From Myxococcales bacterium (GTDB lineage: Bacteria; Myxococcota_A; Bradymonadia; UBA7976; UBA1532), in assembly GCA_002731825.1 (NCBI GenBank), contig PCCS01000040.1, positions 1-50,272 on the forward strand: a stretch of 50,272 nt of DNA, read 5' to 3'. Below, one piece after another: positions 25,642 to 37,958 of the stretch; within the stretch, counting starts at the first letter, position 1; the number at the start of each line of letters is the position of its first letter. The translations under genes were made by a program, and so were the position numbers. Under the pieces are notes generated by a model, which was not told the origin of the DNA, made no database searches, and saw only the letters and a list, made by a program, of their open reading frames with translations.

Positions 25642-25667
25642 AAATCACCGTCTATGGGCGGTGATTT
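25642..25667 (+). terminator. Second hairpin between rplL and rpoB
   Basis: AAATCACCG (25642-25650) pairs with CGGTGATTT (25659-25667); two more pairs close a TATG loop. It starts only four bases after the first terminator's T-tract and is followed by TGGCG and then five Ts. It may be a backup terminator or a processing site. Confidence 0.55.
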
Positions 25668-25671
25668 TGGC

Positions 25672-25718
25672 GTTTTTCCGCCGGCAGTGCAAACCCGGGT
25701 CAGTGCCGATGGAAAAAC
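25672..25718 (+). other. Third, long hairpin upstream of rpoB
   Basis: GTTTTTCC (25672-25679) pairs with GGAAAAAC (25711-25718), and the stem continues inward as GCCGGCA with TGCCGAT, with one mismatch and a wobble. The loop is 17 bases. It resembles a double-stranded RNase III target more than a terminator. It ends 33 bases before the rpoB ATG. Confidence 0.5.
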
Positions 25719-25751
25719 ATTTTCCGATCCCTTTAGCGGTGAGGTACCGAA

Positions 25752-28700
25752 ATGGTGGCAGTCGTTCAGAGAAACTTTCGAATCCGTAATAGCTACGGAC
25801 AGCTGAAAAAGGTTATCGAGATACCCAATCTCATCGATATCCAAAAGCAGAGCTATACTACATTCCTGCAGATGAATGTTCCTGCCGAGGAGCGGCAGGA
25901 CACAGGTCTTCAGGGTGTATTCAAGAGCGTTTTCCCTATCAAAGACTTCAACGAGACCTGTTCTCTTGAGTTTGTGTCCTATCATCTGGAACGCCCCAAG
26001 TACGACGTTGAGGAATGCCACCAGCGCGGTATGACCTATGCGGCGCCACTCAAGGTGGTGATTCGACTTGTCGTTTGGGACAAGGGTGAAGAAGAAGGGG
26101 CGATGCCGTCCATTCGCGACGTCAAGGAGCAGGAAGTCTACTTCGGCGAGATCCCACTGCAAACTGCAGAAGGTACCTTTATCATCAACGGCACTGAGCG
26201 AGTGGTTGTGTCCCAGCTACATCGTTCGCCGGGTGCGTTTTTTGATCACGACCGCGGCAAGACCCACTCCTCCGGCAAACTACTCTATAGCGCCCGGGTG
26301 ATACCATATCGAGGCTCTTGGCTTGACTTTGAGTTTGATGCCAAGGATGTCCTGCACGTACGGATCGACCGGCGCCGAAAGTTGCCCGCGACCATTATGC
26401 TGCGCGCCCTTGGTTTGACGACATCGCAGCTGCTATCTGAATTCTACGAGACCGAGGTCATTCATTTCAGTGGCTCGGACACGACGTTGTTTTATCGGGA
26501 GCCGTCTGACCTGCAGCTCCTACGGACGCAGAAGGCCTCTTTGGACGTTGAAGGTGCCAACGGCGACGTCATCGTGAAGAAGAATCGTAAATTTACGGCG
26601 AGTGCGTTGCGCAAGATGAAAGCCGCAGAAGTGACTCGGATTCCGGCTCTTCTCGAAGAAGTTGTCGGTAAAGTACTAGCCGATGACGTCGTCGATCTGA
26701 AGACGGGCGAAGTTCTGGCCGAGTGCAACGAAGAAGTGACCGAGGCGACCATTGAAAAGTTCCGCGAACACAACATTGAGGCCATCGACACTTTGTTTAT
26801 CGACAATCTACATGTCGGTCCGTTTCTGCGTAAAACCGCTTTGGTAGACAAGGTAGAGACACCAGACCAAGCGGTTCTGGAAATCTACAAGCGTCTGAGG
26901 CCAGGTGACCCACCGACCCTTGATACAGCCTATAATTTGTTCAACAACCTGTTTTTCAACCCAGAGCGATATGATCTGAGCCAAGTGGGTCGATTGAAGC
27001 TAAACCATAAGTTTCGCATCGACGAGTCTCTTGAGAACTCTGTGCTGACTAAGAAGGACATAATCGAGGTCGTTCGGTACCTTATCGCTCTGCGCGACGG
27101 GCGCTCGGAGATTGCCTACAAGCAGGCCAATGGAAAGAATATCGATGTCATCGTCAAAATTGATGACATCGACCACCTCGGGAATCGACGCGTAAGAGCC
27201 GTCGGGGAACTGATGGAGAATCAGTACCGAATCGGTCTCGTTCGTATGGAGCGAGCAGTGAAAGAACGTATGAGTATGTCGCAAGAAATTGAGACACTCA
27301 TGCCCCATGACCTGATCAATGCCAAACCCGTATCCGCGGTTGTCAAAGAATATTTCGGCTCCAGTCAGCTGTCTCAGTTTATGGACCAAACGAATCCTTT
27401 GAGCGAAGTCACCCATAAGAGACGTTTATCGGCCCTTGGGCCAGGTGGCCTCACACGGGAACGTGCAGGTTTCGAAGTTCGTGATGTTCATATGACGCAC
27501 TATGGCCGTATCTGTCCAATTGAGACACCGGAAGGGCCAAACATCGGCCTAATTGCGTCCTTATCGTCTTACGCACGAGTGAATAATTTTGGTTTCATTG
27601 AAACTCCGTATCGAGAGGTCACCGAAGGGGTCGTCTCGACGGATGAGCCCCGTTATTATTCGGCGCTCGACGAAGAGGGTCACCTCATCGCCCAGGCAAA
27701 TGCGACCTTGGACGGTTCGTTCAAATTGGTTGATGAAACGGTCAGTTCTCGTCAATCTGGCGATTTCGTGATGGTCCCGCCTGAGCGAATAGACTTGATG
27801 GACGTCAGTCCCAATCAGCTCGTTTCTGTGGCAGCATCACTGGTTCCATTTTTGGAGAATGATGATGCAAACCGAGCCCTGATGGGGTCGAACATGCAGC
27901 GTCAGGCTGTGCCATTGCTGGTGACCTCTGCTCCGCTCGTCGGGACCGGTATCGAACCCGTTGTCGCCCGTGATTCTGGTGTAACGGCAGTCGCGCGCAA
28001 CAACGGTGTCGTCGAAAGTGTTGACGCGACTCGTATCGTCGTCAAAGTCGACAGCGACAACATCTCGACGAAGCCTGACATCTACAACTTGCTTAAGTTT
28101 CGACGGTCAAATCAGAACACATGTATCAACCAGCGGCCAATCGTCGAGAAAGGCGATAGGATCCAGCGCGGGGATGTGATTGCTGACGGACCCGGTACTG
28201 ATACCGGTGAGCTGGCTCTCGGCCGCAATATGGTCGTGGCCTTCATGCCGTGGGGTGGATACAACTTTGAGGACTCCATTCTGATCTCAGAAAAGGTCGT
28301 CAAAGAAGACCAGTATACATCGATTCACATCGAAGAATTCGAATGTGTTGCTCGGGACACCAAGCTCGGTAAAGAAGAGATTACCAAAGACATTCCCAAT
28401 GTTGGTGAGGAAGCCCTTGCCAACTTGGATGAGTCCGGCATTGTTCGGATTGGAGCTGAGGTCAAATCGGGCGATATTTTGGTTGGTAAGATCACGCCGA
28501 AAGGTGAGACACAGCTCAGCCCGGAAGAGAAGTTGCTTCGCGCCATTTTTGGTGAGAAGGCAGGCGATGTTCGTGATACGTCGAGTCGGGTTCCACCCGG
28601 TGTCGTCGGTACGGTTATCAGTGCCAAGGTGTTTAGCCGGCGCGGAATCGAGAAGGACGAGCGAGCTCAAGATATTGAAGATGCTGAGATCGCCAAGCTC

Positions 28701-29921
28701 GAGAAAGACCAGAACGACCAGATTAAGATCATTCGAAAGAGTGCCTATCGTAAGGTTGAAGAGCTTCTGACAGGTCAAATGGTCTCTAGCCGCTTAGTCG
28801 ACGACCAGGGCGATGTCCTGATCGACAAAGGCCAAGAACTGACGTCCGATATTATCAAGACCATCCCTCAGATGTATTGGAATGTTATCGACCTCGACCG
28901 CGACACAGGCGTGCCGGACAAAATCGAGCGAATTGTCGAAGACCTTCGCGAAGAAATTCAAGCGATTCGTGTTCTTTTCCAAGAAAAGATCAACAAACTG
29001 AAGAAGGGTGATGAGCTCCCTCCAGGCGTCATTAAGATGGTCAAGGTTTATGTGGCCATCAAGCGCAAGCTACAGGTGGGCGATAAGATGGCCGGCCGTC
29101 ACGGTAATAAGGGTGTCATTTCGCGGATTCTCCCCGAAGAAGACATGCCATTCCTCATCGACGGCACCCCTGTAGAGATGGTTCTCAATCCTCTCGGTGT
29201 TCCGAGTCGTATGAATATCGGACAGGTTTTGGAGACCCATCTTGGATGGGCCGCTCGCGGCTTAGGACGACGTATTCAACGTTTGATGGACGAGCAGTAC
29301 AGTACAGACGCACTGAAGACCGAACTGAAGAAATATTATACGTCAGCCGCGCATCACGCGATGGTCGACGAGATGGATGATGCAGATGTTCGTCGCAGCA
29401 TTGCAAAAATCAAAAAGGGAATGCACATCGCAACGCCCGTATTTGATGGTGCGCCGGAGACAAAGATCAGGGAAGCCCTTGAACTCGCAGGCATGAACGT
29501 CTCTGGACAGTCGACGTTGTTCGACGGCCGAAACGGCCGGGCGTTTGATGGCGATGTCACCGTCGGCGTCATGTATATGCTCAAGTTGCATCACTTAGTC
29601 GACGACAAGATCCACGCCCGCTCAATCGGGCCATATAGTCTGGTTACACAGCAACCGTTGGGTGGCAAAGCCCAGTTCGGTGGACAGCGTCTTGGTGAAA
29701 TGGAAGTCTGGGCTCTAGAAGCCTACGGTGCAGCCTATGCACTACAAGAGTTCCTTACGGTAAAATCCGATGACGTTCTGGGACGAACCCGTATGTATGA
29801 GGCAATCGTCAAGGGTGAAAATGTGTTGGAGAGCGGTTTACCTGAATCATTCAATGTTTTGATTAAGGAGCTCCAAAGTTTAGCCCTGGACATCGAACTC
29901 ATCGAAACCGAGCAACTTTAA
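25752..29921 (+). CDS. rpoB: RNA polymerase beta subunit
   Basis: The 1389-residue beta subunit is complete. The rifampicin-binding cluster ([30 protein letters not shown]) has the usual sensitive-type residues. The catalytic-site stretch [13 protein letters not shown] and the C-terminal [18 protein letters not shown] are intact. GAGGT precedes the ATG. It follows the three-hairpin gap after rplL and leads into rpoC after 22 bases. Confidence 0.98.
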   Translation: MVAVVQRNFRIRNSYGQLKKVIEIPNLIDIQKQSYTTFLQMNVPAEERQDTGLQGVFKSVFPIKDFNETCSLEFVSYHLERPKYDVEECHQRGMTYAAPLKVVIRLVVWDKGEEEGAMPSIRDVKEQEVYFGEIPLQTAEGTFIINGTERVVVSQLHRSPGAFFDHDRGKTHSSGKLLYSARVIPYRGSWLDFEFDAKDVLHVRIDRRRKLPATIMLRALGLTTSQLLSEFYETEVIHFSGSDTTLFYREPSDLQLLRTQKASLDVEGANGDVIVKKNRKFTASALRKMKAAEVTRIPALLEEVVGKVLADDVVDLKTGEVLAECNEEVTEATIEKFREHNIEAIDTLFIDNLHVGPFLRKTALVDKVETPDQAVLEIYKRLRPGDPPTLDTAYNLFNNLFFNPERYDLSQVGRLKLNHKFRIDESLENSVLTKKDIIEVVRYLIALRDGRSEIAYKQANGKNIDVIVKIDDIDHLGNRRVRAVGELMENQYRIGLVRMERAVKERMSMSQEIETLMPHDLINAKPVSAVVKEYFGSSQLSQFMDQTNPLSEVTHKRRLSALGPGGLTRERAGFEVRDVHMTHYGRICPIETPEGPNIGLIASLSSYARVNNFGFIETPYREVTEGVVSTDEPRYYSALDEEGHLIAQANATLDGSFKLVDETVSSRQSGDFVMVPPERIDLMDVSPNQLVSVAASLVPFLENDDANRALMGSNMQRQAVPLLVTSAPLVGTGIEPVVARDSGVTAVARNNGVVESVDATRIVVKVDSDNISTKPDIYNLLKFRRSNQNTCINQRPIVEKGDRIQRGDVIADGPGTDTGELALGRNMVVAFMPWGGYNFEDSILISEKVVKEDQYTSIHIEEFECVARDTKLGKEEITKDIPNVGEEALANLDESGIVRIGAEVKSGDILVGKITPKGETQLSPEEKLLRAIFGEKAGDVRDTSSRVPPGVVGTVISAKVFSRRGIEKDERAQDIEDAEIAKLEKDQNDQIKIIRKSAYRKVEELLTGQMVSSRLVDDQGDVLIDKGQELTSDIIKTIPQMYWNVIDLDRDTGVPDKIERIVEDLREEIQAIRVLFQEKINKLKKGDELPPGVIKMVKVYVAIKRKLQVGDKMAGRHGNKGVISRILPEEDMPFLIDGTPVEMVLNPLGVPSRMNIGQVLETHLGWAARGLGRRIQRLMDEQYSTDALKTELKKYYTSAAHHAMVDEMDDADVRRSIAKIKKGMHIATPVFDGAPETKIREALELAGMNVSGQSTLFDGRNGRAFDGDVTVGVMYMLKLHHLVDDKIHARSIGPYSLVTQQPLGGKAQFGGQRLGEMEVWALEAYGAAYALQEFLTVKSDDVLGRTRMYEAIVKGENVLESGLPESFNVLIKELQSLALDIELIETEQL

Positions 29922-29943
29922 ACGGAAAGCACGAGGAAGAGCC

Positions 29944-32900
29944 ATGAAGGATATTTTCAACTTTTTTGAGAAGCCCAAGGACCCACTCAGCTTTAGTGCG
30001 ATCCGTATCGCCATCGCGAGTCCCGATAAGATCAACAGTTGGTCTTATGGTGAGGTCAAAAAGCCAGAAACAATCAACTATCGGACCTTCAAGCCCGAGC
30101 GTGATGGTTTGTTCTGCGCCAAGATTTTTGGTCCTGTAAAGGACTACGAATGTCTTTGCGGTAAATATAAGCGAATGAAGCATCGCGGTGTGGTTTGCGA
30201 AAAGTGTGGTGTTGAGGTCATCCAAAGCCGTGTCCGGCGTGAGCGCTTAGGGCACATTACCTTGGCGACGCCTGTGGCTCACATCTGGTTTCTAAAGAGT
30301 TTACCAAGTCGTCTTGGCAACCTGCTTGATGTGACGCTCAAAGACATCGAACGAGTCTTATACTGTGTCGCTTATATCATCACCGATGGCGGTGAGACTC
30401 CGCTGAACACCGGCGATATTCTAAGCGAAGATGAGTATTACGACGCCTTGGACGAATACGGGGACGATGCGTTTGAAGCCGGTATGGGTGCTGACGCCAT
30501 CAAGATCCTCTTACAGCAGCTCGACATTCCGTCTCTGGCGGTCACATTACGAGAGAAAATGCTGGCGGCAACCAGTGAAGCGGCTCGTAAAAAACTCGCT
30601 AAGCGTTTGAAGGTCGTCGAATCACTCAAGGACAGCAATAATCGTCCAGAGTGGATGATTTTAGATGTGATTCCTGTCATTCCTCCGGATTTGCGTCCGT
30701 TGGTTCCCTTGGACGGTGGCCGCTTTGCAACGAGCGACCTAAATGACCTCTACCGCCGTGTCATCAATCGAAATAATCGTTTGAAGCGCCTCAAAGAGCT
30801 GAACGCGCCGGAGATCATTATCCGGAATGAAAAGCGGATGCTTCAGGAAGCAGTCGATGCGCTCTTTGACAACGGCCGTCGAGGCAAAGCCATCACCGGG
30901 CCCAATAAGCGACCCCTCAAGTCATTGAGCGATATGATCAAGGGCAAACAGGGTCGATTTCGACAAAACTTACTCGGTAAGCGCGTTGATTACTCCGGCC
31001 GGTCCGTTATCGTGGTCGGGCCAGAACTACGGCTCCACCAGTGCGGTTTGCCAAAGAAAATGGCGCTGGAACTTTTCAAGCCATTTATCTACAGCAAGCT
31101 TGAAGAGCGTGGGCATGTCACGACTATAAAAACAGCGAAACGTTTGGTCGAGAAGCAAAAACCCGAAGTTTGGGATATTCTTGACGAAGTAATCAAAGAG
31201 CACCCGGTCATGCTCAATCGAGCCCCGACCTTGCATCGCCTTGGTATCCAGGCTTTCGAACCCGTACTCATCGAGGGTAAAGCAATCCAGCTCCATCCGC
31301 TGGTTTGTGTGGCCTTCAACGCTGACTTTGACGGCGACCAAATGGCGGTTCACCTGCCATTATCAGTCGAAGCACAAATCGAAGCACGCGTCCTGATGAT
31401 GAGTTCCAATAACATCTTGAGCCCAGCCAGTGGACGACCGATTATCGTGCCATCTCAGGACATTGTTCTTGGGTGTTATTATATGACGCGAGAGCGGCCC
31501 TTCGCGACTGGCGAAGGTCATACTTTCTGCGGACCTGAAGAAGTCAGAATGGCGTATGACAATGGCGAACTTGAGTTGCAAGCACGCATCAAGTGCCGCT
31601 TGGATGGCAGGCTTCACGACACGACGACAGGGCGAGTGTTGCTCTGGGAGATCTTGCCTCCTGGTCTGAGTTTTGAACTCATCAACAAGACTTTGAGAAA
31701 GAAAGAATTGGCAGCACTCATCGATGCGGCATACCGCCAATGCACCTCGAAGGAGACGGTCATCTTGGCCGATCGCCTCAAGGATATCGGCTATGCAAAT
31801 GCAACGCGCGCTGGCATCTCTATTGCGGTTGGTGACCTCACCATCCCGGATGTAAAAGATAAGCTACTCGGTGAAGCAACACTTGAAGTCAAAGAGATTG
31901 AACAGCAGTACTATGATGGTCTCATCACAAATGGTGAGCGCTATAACAAGGTCGTCGATATTTGGGACCGAGTCAGTAACGCTGTCGCCGAAGGTATGAT
32001 GGATGCCATCAGTCGCGAGACAATGGTTGGACCCAACGGTGAGACCGAGGAAACTGACAGTTTCAACTCGATTTTCATCATGGCGGACTCCGGTGCTCGT
32101 GGTGGCCCTGCGCAGATAAAGCAGTTGGCTGGTATGCGTGGTTTGATGGCAAAGCCATCAGGTGAAATTATCGAGACCCCGATCACAGCAAATTTCCGTG
32201 AAGGTCTGAGTGTGTTGCAGTACTTCATCAGTACTCACGGTGCTCGTAAGGGCTTGGCCGATACGGCCCTCAAAACCGCGAATTCTGGTTATCTGACACG
32301 ACGTCTTGTCGACGTAGCTCAAGATGCAATTGTAACAGAGTACGACTGCGGAACTTTGGACGGCATGGAGGTTACAGCACTGGTTGAAGCCGGTGAAATT
32401 ATCGAGCCATTGGCAGACCGAATCCTCGGCCGTGTTGCACTCGATGATGTCTATGACCCCCATACCGGCGACATGCTTTTACCGGCCGGTACTGAGTTTG
32501 ACGAGGACACAGTCCAAGTTGTGGAAGATGCCGGTATCAACCGGGTTATGATCCGCTCTGTACTGACGTGCCAGACTAAGCGCGGTGTTTGTGTCATGTG
32601 TTACGGTCGAGACCTTGCTCGAGGCCGTACGGTCAACATCGGTGAGGCTGTCGGCGTGATTGCTGCCCAGTCTATCGGTGAACCCGGTACACAGTTGACC
32701 ATGCGTACATTCCACATCGGTGGTGCCGCTGCTCGTTTGGCCGAGCAGAACACGGTCGAGTCGCGTGGTCCTGGTACAGTTATGTACGAGAACGTCGAAA
32801 CCGTTAAGCGGCCGGCCACACCTGATGAGCCAAATGGCGCGACGGTGGTCATGAACCGGCAATCGGCATTGATTATCAAGGACGACGTTGGCCGTGAGCG

Positions 32901-34101
32901 TGAGCGCTACCAGGTTGTCTATGGAGCGAGTCTTCTCGTGGAAGAGGGCGCTATGGTTCAAGCCGGTACGACCCTCGCAGAGTGGGACCCGTTTGCCATT
33001 CCGATTCTCACCGAGGTCGGTGGTGTTGCACGCTTTCACGAACTCGAAGAAGGCGTCACCATCAATGAAGAATTTGACGAAGTGACCGGTCTCAGCCGGA
33101 AGGTTGTTGTCGAGAACCGAGATTCTGGCGAACTCAGACCTCAGGTTATTATTCGAGATGCTGACACCCACCAAATCAAGAAGCTCGCAGGGACTCGGGG
33201 TGAGGCCCGCTACATGTTGCCGGTCGGCGCAAATATTGTTGTCAATGATGGAGACCTTATCCATCCTGGTCAGCAGATTGCGAAGATTGCCCGTGAAGCC
33301 GCCAAGAATAAAGACATCACCGGTGGCCTTCCACGTGTTGCAGAATTGTTTGAAGCTCGGAAACCGAAAGAACCGGCCGTTATCACTGAAATTGATGGTT
33401 GGGTTGAATTTGGTAAAGACACTAAAGGCAAACGTAAGGTCATTGTGCGGCCCGATCTGGGCGAGCCTAAGGAATATCTCATCCCGAAAGGTAAGGCCTT
33501 GGCCGTACGTCAGGGTGACCGCGTTGTCGCTGGTGAAGCATTGATGGATGGAGCGCAAAACCCGCACGATATCTTAGCGGTCCTTGGCGACAAGGAGTTG
33601 GCGAAGTTCTTGGTCGATGAAATCCAAGAGGTCTATCGTTTGCAGGGTGTTCGAATAAACGATAAGCACGTTGAAACCATCGTTCGCCAAATGCTTCGAC
33701 GGGTCCAAATCACCAATGTTGGTGACAGCAACTTCTTGGTTGAAGAACAAGTAGAGAAGTGGGTTTTCGAAGAGGAAAACGCTCGGGTAATGAATGCGAG
33801 TGGTCGGCCCGCTGTGGCCCAACCGCTCTTGCTGGGCATCACCAAGGCGTCTCTATCCACAGAATCATTCATTTCAGCTTCGTCATTCCAAGAGACGACA
33901 AAGGTACTCACGCAGGCTGCACTCTCAGGTAAGATTGATTATCTAAGAGGCCTGAAAGAGAACGTTATCATGGGACGCTTGATTCCAGCCGGAACCGGTC
34001 TGGAAGGGTATCGCAACTTGAGCATCGAGACCGATGACCAGAACGATGACCTGCTATCCGATGCAGCTGATCTCGACGCCCTACCAGCCAATATAAGCTA
34101 G
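29944..34101 (+). CDS. rpoC: RNA polymerase beta' subunit
   Basis: The 1385-residue beta' subunit has the N-terminal zinc site ([20 protein letters not shown]), the catalytic magnesium site [10 protein letters not shown], the bridge and trigger helix regions, and the second zinc site ([13 protein letters not shown]). A terminator-like hairpin begins 16 bases after the stop codon, ending this operon. Confidence 0.98.
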   Translation: MKDIFNFFEKPKDPLSFSAIRIAIASPDKINSWSYGEVKKPETINYRTFKPERDGLFCAKIFGPVKDYECLCGKYKRMKHRGVVCEKCGVEVIQSRVRRERLGHITLATPVAHIWFLKSLPSRLGNLLDVTLKDIERVLYCVAYIITDGGETPLNTGDILSEDEYYDALDEYGDDAFEAGMGADAIKILLQQLDIPSLAVTLREKMLAATSEAARKKLAKRLKVVESLKDSNNRPEWMILDVIPVIPPDLRPLVPLDGGRFATSDLNDLYRRVINRNNRLKRLKELNAPEIIIRNEKRMLQEAVDALFDNGRRGKAITGPNKRPLKSLSDMIKGKQGRFRQNLLGKRVDYSGRSVIVVGPELRLHQCGLPKKMALELFKPFIYSKLEERGHVTTIKTAKRLVEKQKPEVWDILDEVIKEHPVMLNRAPTLHRLGIQAFEPVLIEGKAIQLHPLVCVAFNADFDGDQMAVHLPLSVEAQIEARVLMMSSNNILSPASGRPIIVPSQDIVLGCYYMTRERPFATGEGHTFCGPEEVRMAYDNGELELQARIKCRLDGRLHDTTTGRVLLWEILPPGLSFELINKTLRKKELAALIDAAYRQCTSKETVILADRLKDIGYANATRAGISIAVGDLTIPDVKDKLLGEATLEVKEIEQQYYDGLITNGERYNKVVDIWDRVSNAVAEGMMDAISRETMVGPNGETEETDSFNSIFIMADSGARGGPAQIKQLAGMRGLMAKPSGEIIETPITANFREGLSVLQYFISTHGARKGLADTALKTANSGYLTRRLVDVAQDAIVTEYDCGTLDGMEVTALVEAGEIIEPLADRILGRVALDDVYDPHTGDMLLPAGTEFDEDTVQVVEDAGINRVMIRSVLTCQTKRGVCVMCYGRDLARGRTVNIGEAVGVIAAQSIGEPGTQLTMRTFHIGGAAARLAEQNTVESRGPGTVMYENVETVKRPATPDEPNGATVVMNRQSALIIKDDVGRERERYQVVYGASLLVEEGAMVQAGTTLAEWDPFAIPILTEVGGVARFHELEEGVTINEEFDEVTGLSRKVVVENRDSGELRPQVIIRDADTHQIKKLAGTRGEARYMLPVGANIVVNDGDLIHPGQQIAKIAREAAKNKDITGGLPRVAELFEARKPKEPAVITEIDGWVEFGKDTKGKRKVIVRPDLGEPKEYLIPKGKALAVRQGDRVVAGEALMDGAQNPHDILAVLGDKELAKFLVDEIQEVYRLQGVRINDKHVETIVRQMLRRVQITNVGDSNFLVEEQVEKWVFEEENARVMNASGRPAVAQPLLLGITKASLSTESFISASSFQETTKVLTQAALSGKIDYLRGLKENVIMGRLIPAGTGLEGYRNLSIETDDQNDDLLSDAADLDALPANIS

Positions 34102-34116
34102 TCCAACGCGAATCGG

Positions 34117-34148
34117 CCCCCTCGTCGACATAAAGACGAGGGGGGTCT
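34117..34148 (+). terminator. Terminator after rpoC
   Basis: CCCCCTCGTC (34117-34126) pairs perfectly with GACGAGGGGG (34135-34144) around an 8-base loop. Only a weak T-tract (TCTATCT) follows, but stem strength and position support termination of the rpoBC operon. Confidence 0.65.
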
Positions 34149-34200
34149 ATCTCGCCCCTTTCTCAGCCTAAATTTATTGAGAGCGCCTCTTCTGTTGACC

Positions 34201-34269
34201 CAGAGCCGGATCAGTCCGTCTCATATTGGATGTCTTACGAGTCCTTTTTAGTGTCCCGATCCGGCTCTG
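34201..34269. repeat. Perfect 12-bp inverted repeat upstream of the str promoter
   Basis: CAGAGCCGGATC (34201-34212) and GATCCGGCTCTG (34258-34269) are exact reverse complements with 45 bases between them. No gene lies inside. The spacer contains a TTTTT stretch. It could form a long RNA hairpin behind rpoC or a two-site protein target. It is too short to be a mobile element. Confidence 0.7.
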
Positions 34270-34317
34270 ACATCCCCCTCTCAGGTAAAAAAAAACGCTA
34301 AATGTCTCTCTTTTATG

Positions 34318-34345
34318 TTGACCGCGCATGGAAGATCTATATAGT
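34318..34345 (+). promoter_or_regulatory. Strong promoter of the str-S10-spc-alpha supercluster
   Basis: TTGACC (34318-34323) and TATAGT (34340-34345) are 16 bases apart and are followed by GCGCG. It resembles the tRNA-tuf promoter (same TTGACC, CTATATA context and G+C-rich discriminator), suggesting joint growth-rate control. It lies about 220 bases before rpsL. Confidence 0.7.
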
Positions 34346-34353
34346 GCGCGAAC

Positions 34354-34374
34354 CATCTATCGGATCGATAGGTG
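34354..34374 (+). other. Hairpin at the 5' end of the str leader
   Basis: CTATCG (34357-34362) pairs with CGATAG (34366-34371) around GAT, and three more pairs extend the stem outward. It would form the very start of the transcript from the promoter just upstream. Confidence 0.45.
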
Positions 34375-34563
34375 TAGATGAGGGCACATTTGGCCTCATT
34401 GACTTCCCGGAAGGCGGCTTGGAAAATGCTTGAACCGTCGGGAGAGAAATGCTGTACGAGAGTACGCAAATGGGGTCATAAACCTCCTCTCTCTTCTTCC
34501 GTAAAGTTTAATTATTGTTTGGAAGAGTTCGATAAACCGAATTCAATAAAAGGTGGGAGTCGC

Positions 34564-34938
34564 ATGCCGACAATCAGCCAGCTCGTCCGCAGAGGACGTA
34601 AGAACAAGTTCCGCAAGACCACTGCACCGGCCTTGCAATCATGCCCGCAAAAGCGGGGCGTTTGTGTACGCGTCTACACCTCGACGCCAAAGAAGCCTAA
34701 CTCGGCCCTTCGTAAGGTTGCTCGTGTTCGGTTGACTAACGGAATCGAAGTCACGAGCTACATCCCGGGCGAGGGACACTCGTTGCAAGAGCATTCAGTG
34801 GTTCTGATCCGAGGCGGACGTGTAAAGGACCTTCCTGGTGTACGCTACCACATCATTCGAGGTACGGCAGACACCTCCGGCGTTGATAAACGACGCCAAG
34901 GTCGTTCGAAGTACGGCGCAAAGCGGCCAAGAAGCTAA
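34564..34938 (+). CDS. rpsL: 30S ribosomal protein S12
   Basis: The 124-residue protein begins [13 protein letters not shown] after [22 protein letters not shown] keeps the lysines where streptomycin-resistance changes occur, so it is the sensitive form. [16 protein letters not shown] carries the Asp that is methylthiolated in many bacteria. The frame is open 62 codons further upstream, but that part is leader RNA and not S12-like. Confidence 0.97.
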   Translation: MPTISQLVRRGRKNKFRKTTAPALQSCPQKRGVCVRVYTSTPKKPNSALRKVARVRLTNGIEVTSYIPGEGHSLQEHSVVLIRGGRVKDLPGVRYHIIRGTADTSGVDKRRQGRSKYGAKRPRS

Positions 34939-34950
34939 GGGAGATCACTC

Positions 34951-35421
34951 ATGCCACGTCGTCGGGAAGTCCCCAAGCGCAAAGTTCAGCCTGATCCAAA
35001 GTTTGGTGACCGGACTCTTGCAAAATTTGTCAACTGCCTAATGAAGCAAGGCAAGAAGTCAGTTGCTGAAGGCATTATTTATGGTTCGTTCGACCTGATT
35101 GAAAATCGCGCAAAGGAAGATCCGTTGCGCCTGTTCAAGAAGGCACTTGAGAATGTAAAGCCGAATCTTGAAGTTAAGAGCCGCCGGGTTGGTGGTTCTA
35201 CGTACCAAGTTCCAGTTGAAATTCGCGGCGAACGGCGAACGGCACTTGCCTTTCGCTGGCTCATCAGTTTCGCGCGAAAGCGCCATGAGAAGACGATGGC
35301 TGAAAAGTTGGCCGGTGAATTGATGGACGCGGCTGCCGGGCGCGGTGCGTCCGTCAAAAAGAAGGACGACACACATAAGATGGCAGAAGCCAACAAAGCT
35401 TTCGCCCACTATCGCTGGTAG
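34951..35421 (+). CDS. rpsG: 30S ribosomal protein S7
   Basis: The 156-residue protein has the S7 signatures [17 protein letters not shown] and [26 protein letters not shown], with the C-terminal [15 protein letters not shown]7 starts 30S head assembly and in E. coli represses the str operon. It starts 12 bases after rpsL with GGGAG in front, so that short gap offers little room for the E. coli-type S7 site. Confidence 0.97.
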   Translation: MPRRREVPKRKVQPDPKFGDRTLAKFVNCLMKQGKKSVAEGIIYGSFDLIENRAKEDPLRLFKKALENVKPNLEVKSRRVGGSTYQVPVEIRGERRTALAFRWLISFARKRHEKTMAEKLAGELMDAAAGRGASVKKKDDTHKMAEANKAFAHYRW

Positions 35422-35455
35422 CCTTATGGCCTCAGCGGGCTGAAGGTCGGTAAAC

Positions 35456-37543
35456 ATGCCTCGCGCCGTAAAATTAAGCCAAGTCCGAAATATCGGAATC
35501 ATGGCTCACATCGACGCAGGCAAGACAACGACTACGGAGCGTATCTTGTACTTCTCCGGCCGCACTCACAAAGTGGGTGAGGTTCATGACGGCACAGCGG
35601 TCATGGATTGGATGGAGCAAGAGCAGGAACGTGGCATTACAATCACGTCGGCAGCGACGACGTGTCAGTGGCAAGACCACTGGGTAAACATTATCGACAC
35701 CCCGGGGCATGTCGACTTCACTTTCGAAGTCGAGCGCAGTCTCAGGGTACTGGATAGCGCGATTACCTGTCTTGACGGGGTCGCAGGTGTTGAACCGCAG
35801 ACAGAAACGGTTTGGCGCCAAGCGGACAAATACAATGTTCCGCGTATGGTCTTTGTAAATAAGATGGACCGCATAGGTGCTGATTTTCAGCGCTGCGTTG
35901 CGATGGTTCAAGATCGATTGGGTGCTGAGACTCACGTCATACAGCTCCCCATTCACGTCGATGGCGACTTCCGAGGTCTCGTCGACCTGATTGAAAGTCG
36001 TTCGTTCATTTGGTCCGGGGATGACCCCGAATCGCCTTTTGAAATTGGACCCATCCCCGCAGACATGGTTGACGAAGCCGAATTGAGCCGTGAAACGCTC
36101 TTGGAGAACCTGTCAAACCATGACGATGATTTACTCGAACTCCTACTGGAGGGCGAAGAACCATCCGTTGATATGATTAAATCAGTACTGCGACGAACGA
36201 CAATCGCTGGCAAATCTGTGCCAGTGCTGTGTGGGTCGGCATTTAGAAATAAGGGCGTACGTCTCCTTCTAGATGCTGTCGTCGACTATCTGCCCTCGCC
36301 GAAGGATGTTCCGGCGATAACGGGGCTGAAAGTTAAATCGAAGGTTGTATCCGACGAGGAAGTATCCCGTCCAGCCGACGATGACGCGCCATTCGCAGCA
36401 CTCGCTTTTAAGATTGCTACCGACTCTTACGTTGGCCAACTTGTCTACCTCCGCGTTTACTCCGGTTGCGTTAAGGTCGGCAATAATGTTTGGAATTCAA
36501 CGAAAGGCCGGCGTGAGCGATTGGGTCGTCTATTGAGAATGCATGCAAATCAGCGGGAAGACATTAAAGAATGTTTTGCCGGTGACGTGGTGGCCGCTGT
36601 TGGGATGAAGGGTGTTTCTACTGGAGATACGCTCTGTCTTGAAAATGGTCAGGTGGTACTCGAGAAAATCGAGTTTCCCGAGCCCGTCATTCGCATCGCA
36701 ATAGAGCCAAAGACGAAGGCAGACCAAGACAAATTGTCTGGCGCCCTAGACCGGCTCGCTCAGGAAGACCCTAGCTTCAAAGTCAGTGTTGACCCTGAAA
36801 CCGGGCAGACTTTGGTTGCCGGCATGGGGGAACTTCACCTCGAAGTGATCGTGGACAGGCTCTTACGAGAGTTTAAAGTCACAGCGAACGTCGGTAAGCC
36901 TCAAGTGGCCTACCGCGAAACTGTCACGGCAGACGCTGTTGGTGACGGTGACTTCGTGAGACCAAGCACGACAGGCAAGGGGCAGTTCGCTGAATGCCGA
37001 CTCCAAGTTTCACCGGGTGAAACAGGCAGCGGTCTATCCATTAAGAATTCGGCCTCTAAAAATGAAATCCCGAAGGAATTCATTGGAGCCGTCAACCATG
37101 GCATTGAAAACGCCTACCTGACCGGGCCTTTGCTCGGCTATCCAATGGTTGACCTCCAAGTTGAAATTCTCGGCGGTTCATATGACGACAATGATTCGTC
37201 AGAGGCTGCTTTTAACGTCGCGAGTGCGATGGCATTCAGGGCTGCTTGTGAAAAAGCATCCCCGGAACTGCTAGAACCCGTGATGGAGGTCGAAATTGTC
37301 GTTCCCGAGGAAAATATGGGGGACATTATCGGCCAGGTTAACGCCAAGCGCGGGGAAGTTCGAAATATGGACACCCGGGCCACTGGTGTGAGCTTTGTGA
37401 CTGCAATTTTGCCGTTGGCAGGGATGTTTGGTTATGCGACTGAACTCCGCTCCTCAACGCAAGGGCGCGGTACCTATACGATGCAATTTGCACACTACGC
37501 TTCGGCATCGCCCGAAGTGAAACGCAAATTGCTCGGCGAATAA
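35456..37543 (+). CDS. fusA: Elongation factor G
   Basis: The 695-residue translocase has all GTPase motifs ([36 protein letters not shown]), followed by domains II to V with GKGQFAEC and a normal C-terminus. The length is standard. The next gene is rpsJ, with no tuf between, so the str operon here is rpsL-rpsG-fusA only. Confidence 0.98.
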   Translation: MPRAVKLSQVRNIGIMAHIDAGKTTTTERILYFSGRTHKVGEVHDGTAVMDWMEQEQERGITITSAATTCQWQDHWVNIIDTPGHVDFTFEVERSLRVLDSAITCLDGVAGVEPQTETVWRQADKYNVPRMVFVNKMDRIGADFQRCVAMVQDRLGAETHVIQLPIHVDGDFRGLVDLIESRSFIWSGDDPESPFEIGPIPADMVDEAELSRETLLENLSNHDDDLLELLLEGEEPSVDMIKSVLRRTTIAGKSVPVLCGSAFRNKGVRLLLDAVVDYLPSPKDVPAITGLKVKSKVVSDEEVSRPADDDAPFAALAFKIATDSYVGQLVYLRVYSGCVKVGNNVWNSTKGRRERLGRLLRMHANQREDIKECFAGDVVAAVGMKGVSTGDTLCLENGQVVLEKIEFPEPVIRIAIEPKTKADQDKLSGALDRLAQEDPSFKVSVDPETGQTLVAGMGELHLEVIVDRLLREFKVTANVGKPQVAYRETVTADAVGDGDFVRPSTTGKGQFAECRLQVSPGETGSGLSIKNSASKNEIPKEFIGAVNHGIENAYLTGPLLGYPMVDLQVEILGGSYDDNDSSEAAFNVASAMAFRAACEKASPELLEPVMEVEIVVPEENMGDIIGQVNAKRGEVRNMDTRATGVSFVTAILPLAGMFGYATELRSSTQGRGTYTMQFAHYASASPEVKRKLLGE

Positions 37544-37633
37544 TTTACTGGCTCCGGAATAGATCGGAGTCGCAAACATAACCGAAATCGCTTCGTACTT
37601 TGTATGTCGCGGTGAAGTGAGCAGGACGATCAT

Positions 37634-37945
37634 ATGTCGACCACTCAGAAAATTCGAATCAGGCTAAAAGCCTACGATCATAAACTGTTGGACCAATCGG
37701 CAACAGAGATCGTGGACATTGCTCGACGCACAGGTGCAAAGGTCGCGGGACCGATTCCGCTGCCAACAAGCATCAGTCGTTACACAGTTCTTCGTGGACC
37801 CCATGTCAACAAGAAGAGCCGTGAGCAGTTTGAACTCCGGACCCACAAGCGACTGCTCGATATCCTCGAGCCGACCCCACAGACTTTGGACGCGCTGATG
37901 AAGCTCGACTTATCTGCTGGCGTCAACGTCGAGCTGAAGTCTTAG
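37634..37945 (+). CDS. rpsJ: 30S ribosomal protein S10
   Basis: At 103 residues this is a normal S10: [46 protein letters not shown] and the C-terminal VNVELKS. It also binds NusB and NusG. It follows fusA by 90 bases. The next gene, 13 bases on, is rplD and not the expected rplC. Confidence 0.97.
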   Translation: MSTTQKIRIRLKAYDHKLLDQSATEIVDIARRTGAKVAGPIPLPTSISRYTVLRGPHVNKKSREQFELRTHKRLLDILEPTPQTLDALMKLDLSAGVNVELKS

Positions 37946-37958
37946 GGGGCAGTTCAAG

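Larger units (their letters stand above)
34102..34563 (+). other. 462-base gap between rpoC and rpsL: terminator, inverted repeat, promoter and leader
   Basis: No gene is seen in this stretch, the longest non-coding part of the window. From left to right it holds the rpoC terminator hairpin, a 12-bp inverted repeat with a 45-base spacer, a strong promoter and a roughly 210-base untranslated leader with a small hairpin before rpsL. Open frames across the leader are not protein-like. Confidence 0.7.

Noticed and set aside
34201..34269. The 12-bp inverted repeat as ends of an insertion sequence or MITE
   Set aside because: Only 45 bases lie between the arms and no flanking target duplication is apparent.
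34378..34563. In-frame upstream extension of rpsL by 62 codons
   Set aside because: S12 starts at MPTISQ, with a good ribosome site there; the upstream part lies in the structured leader and has no S12 likeness.
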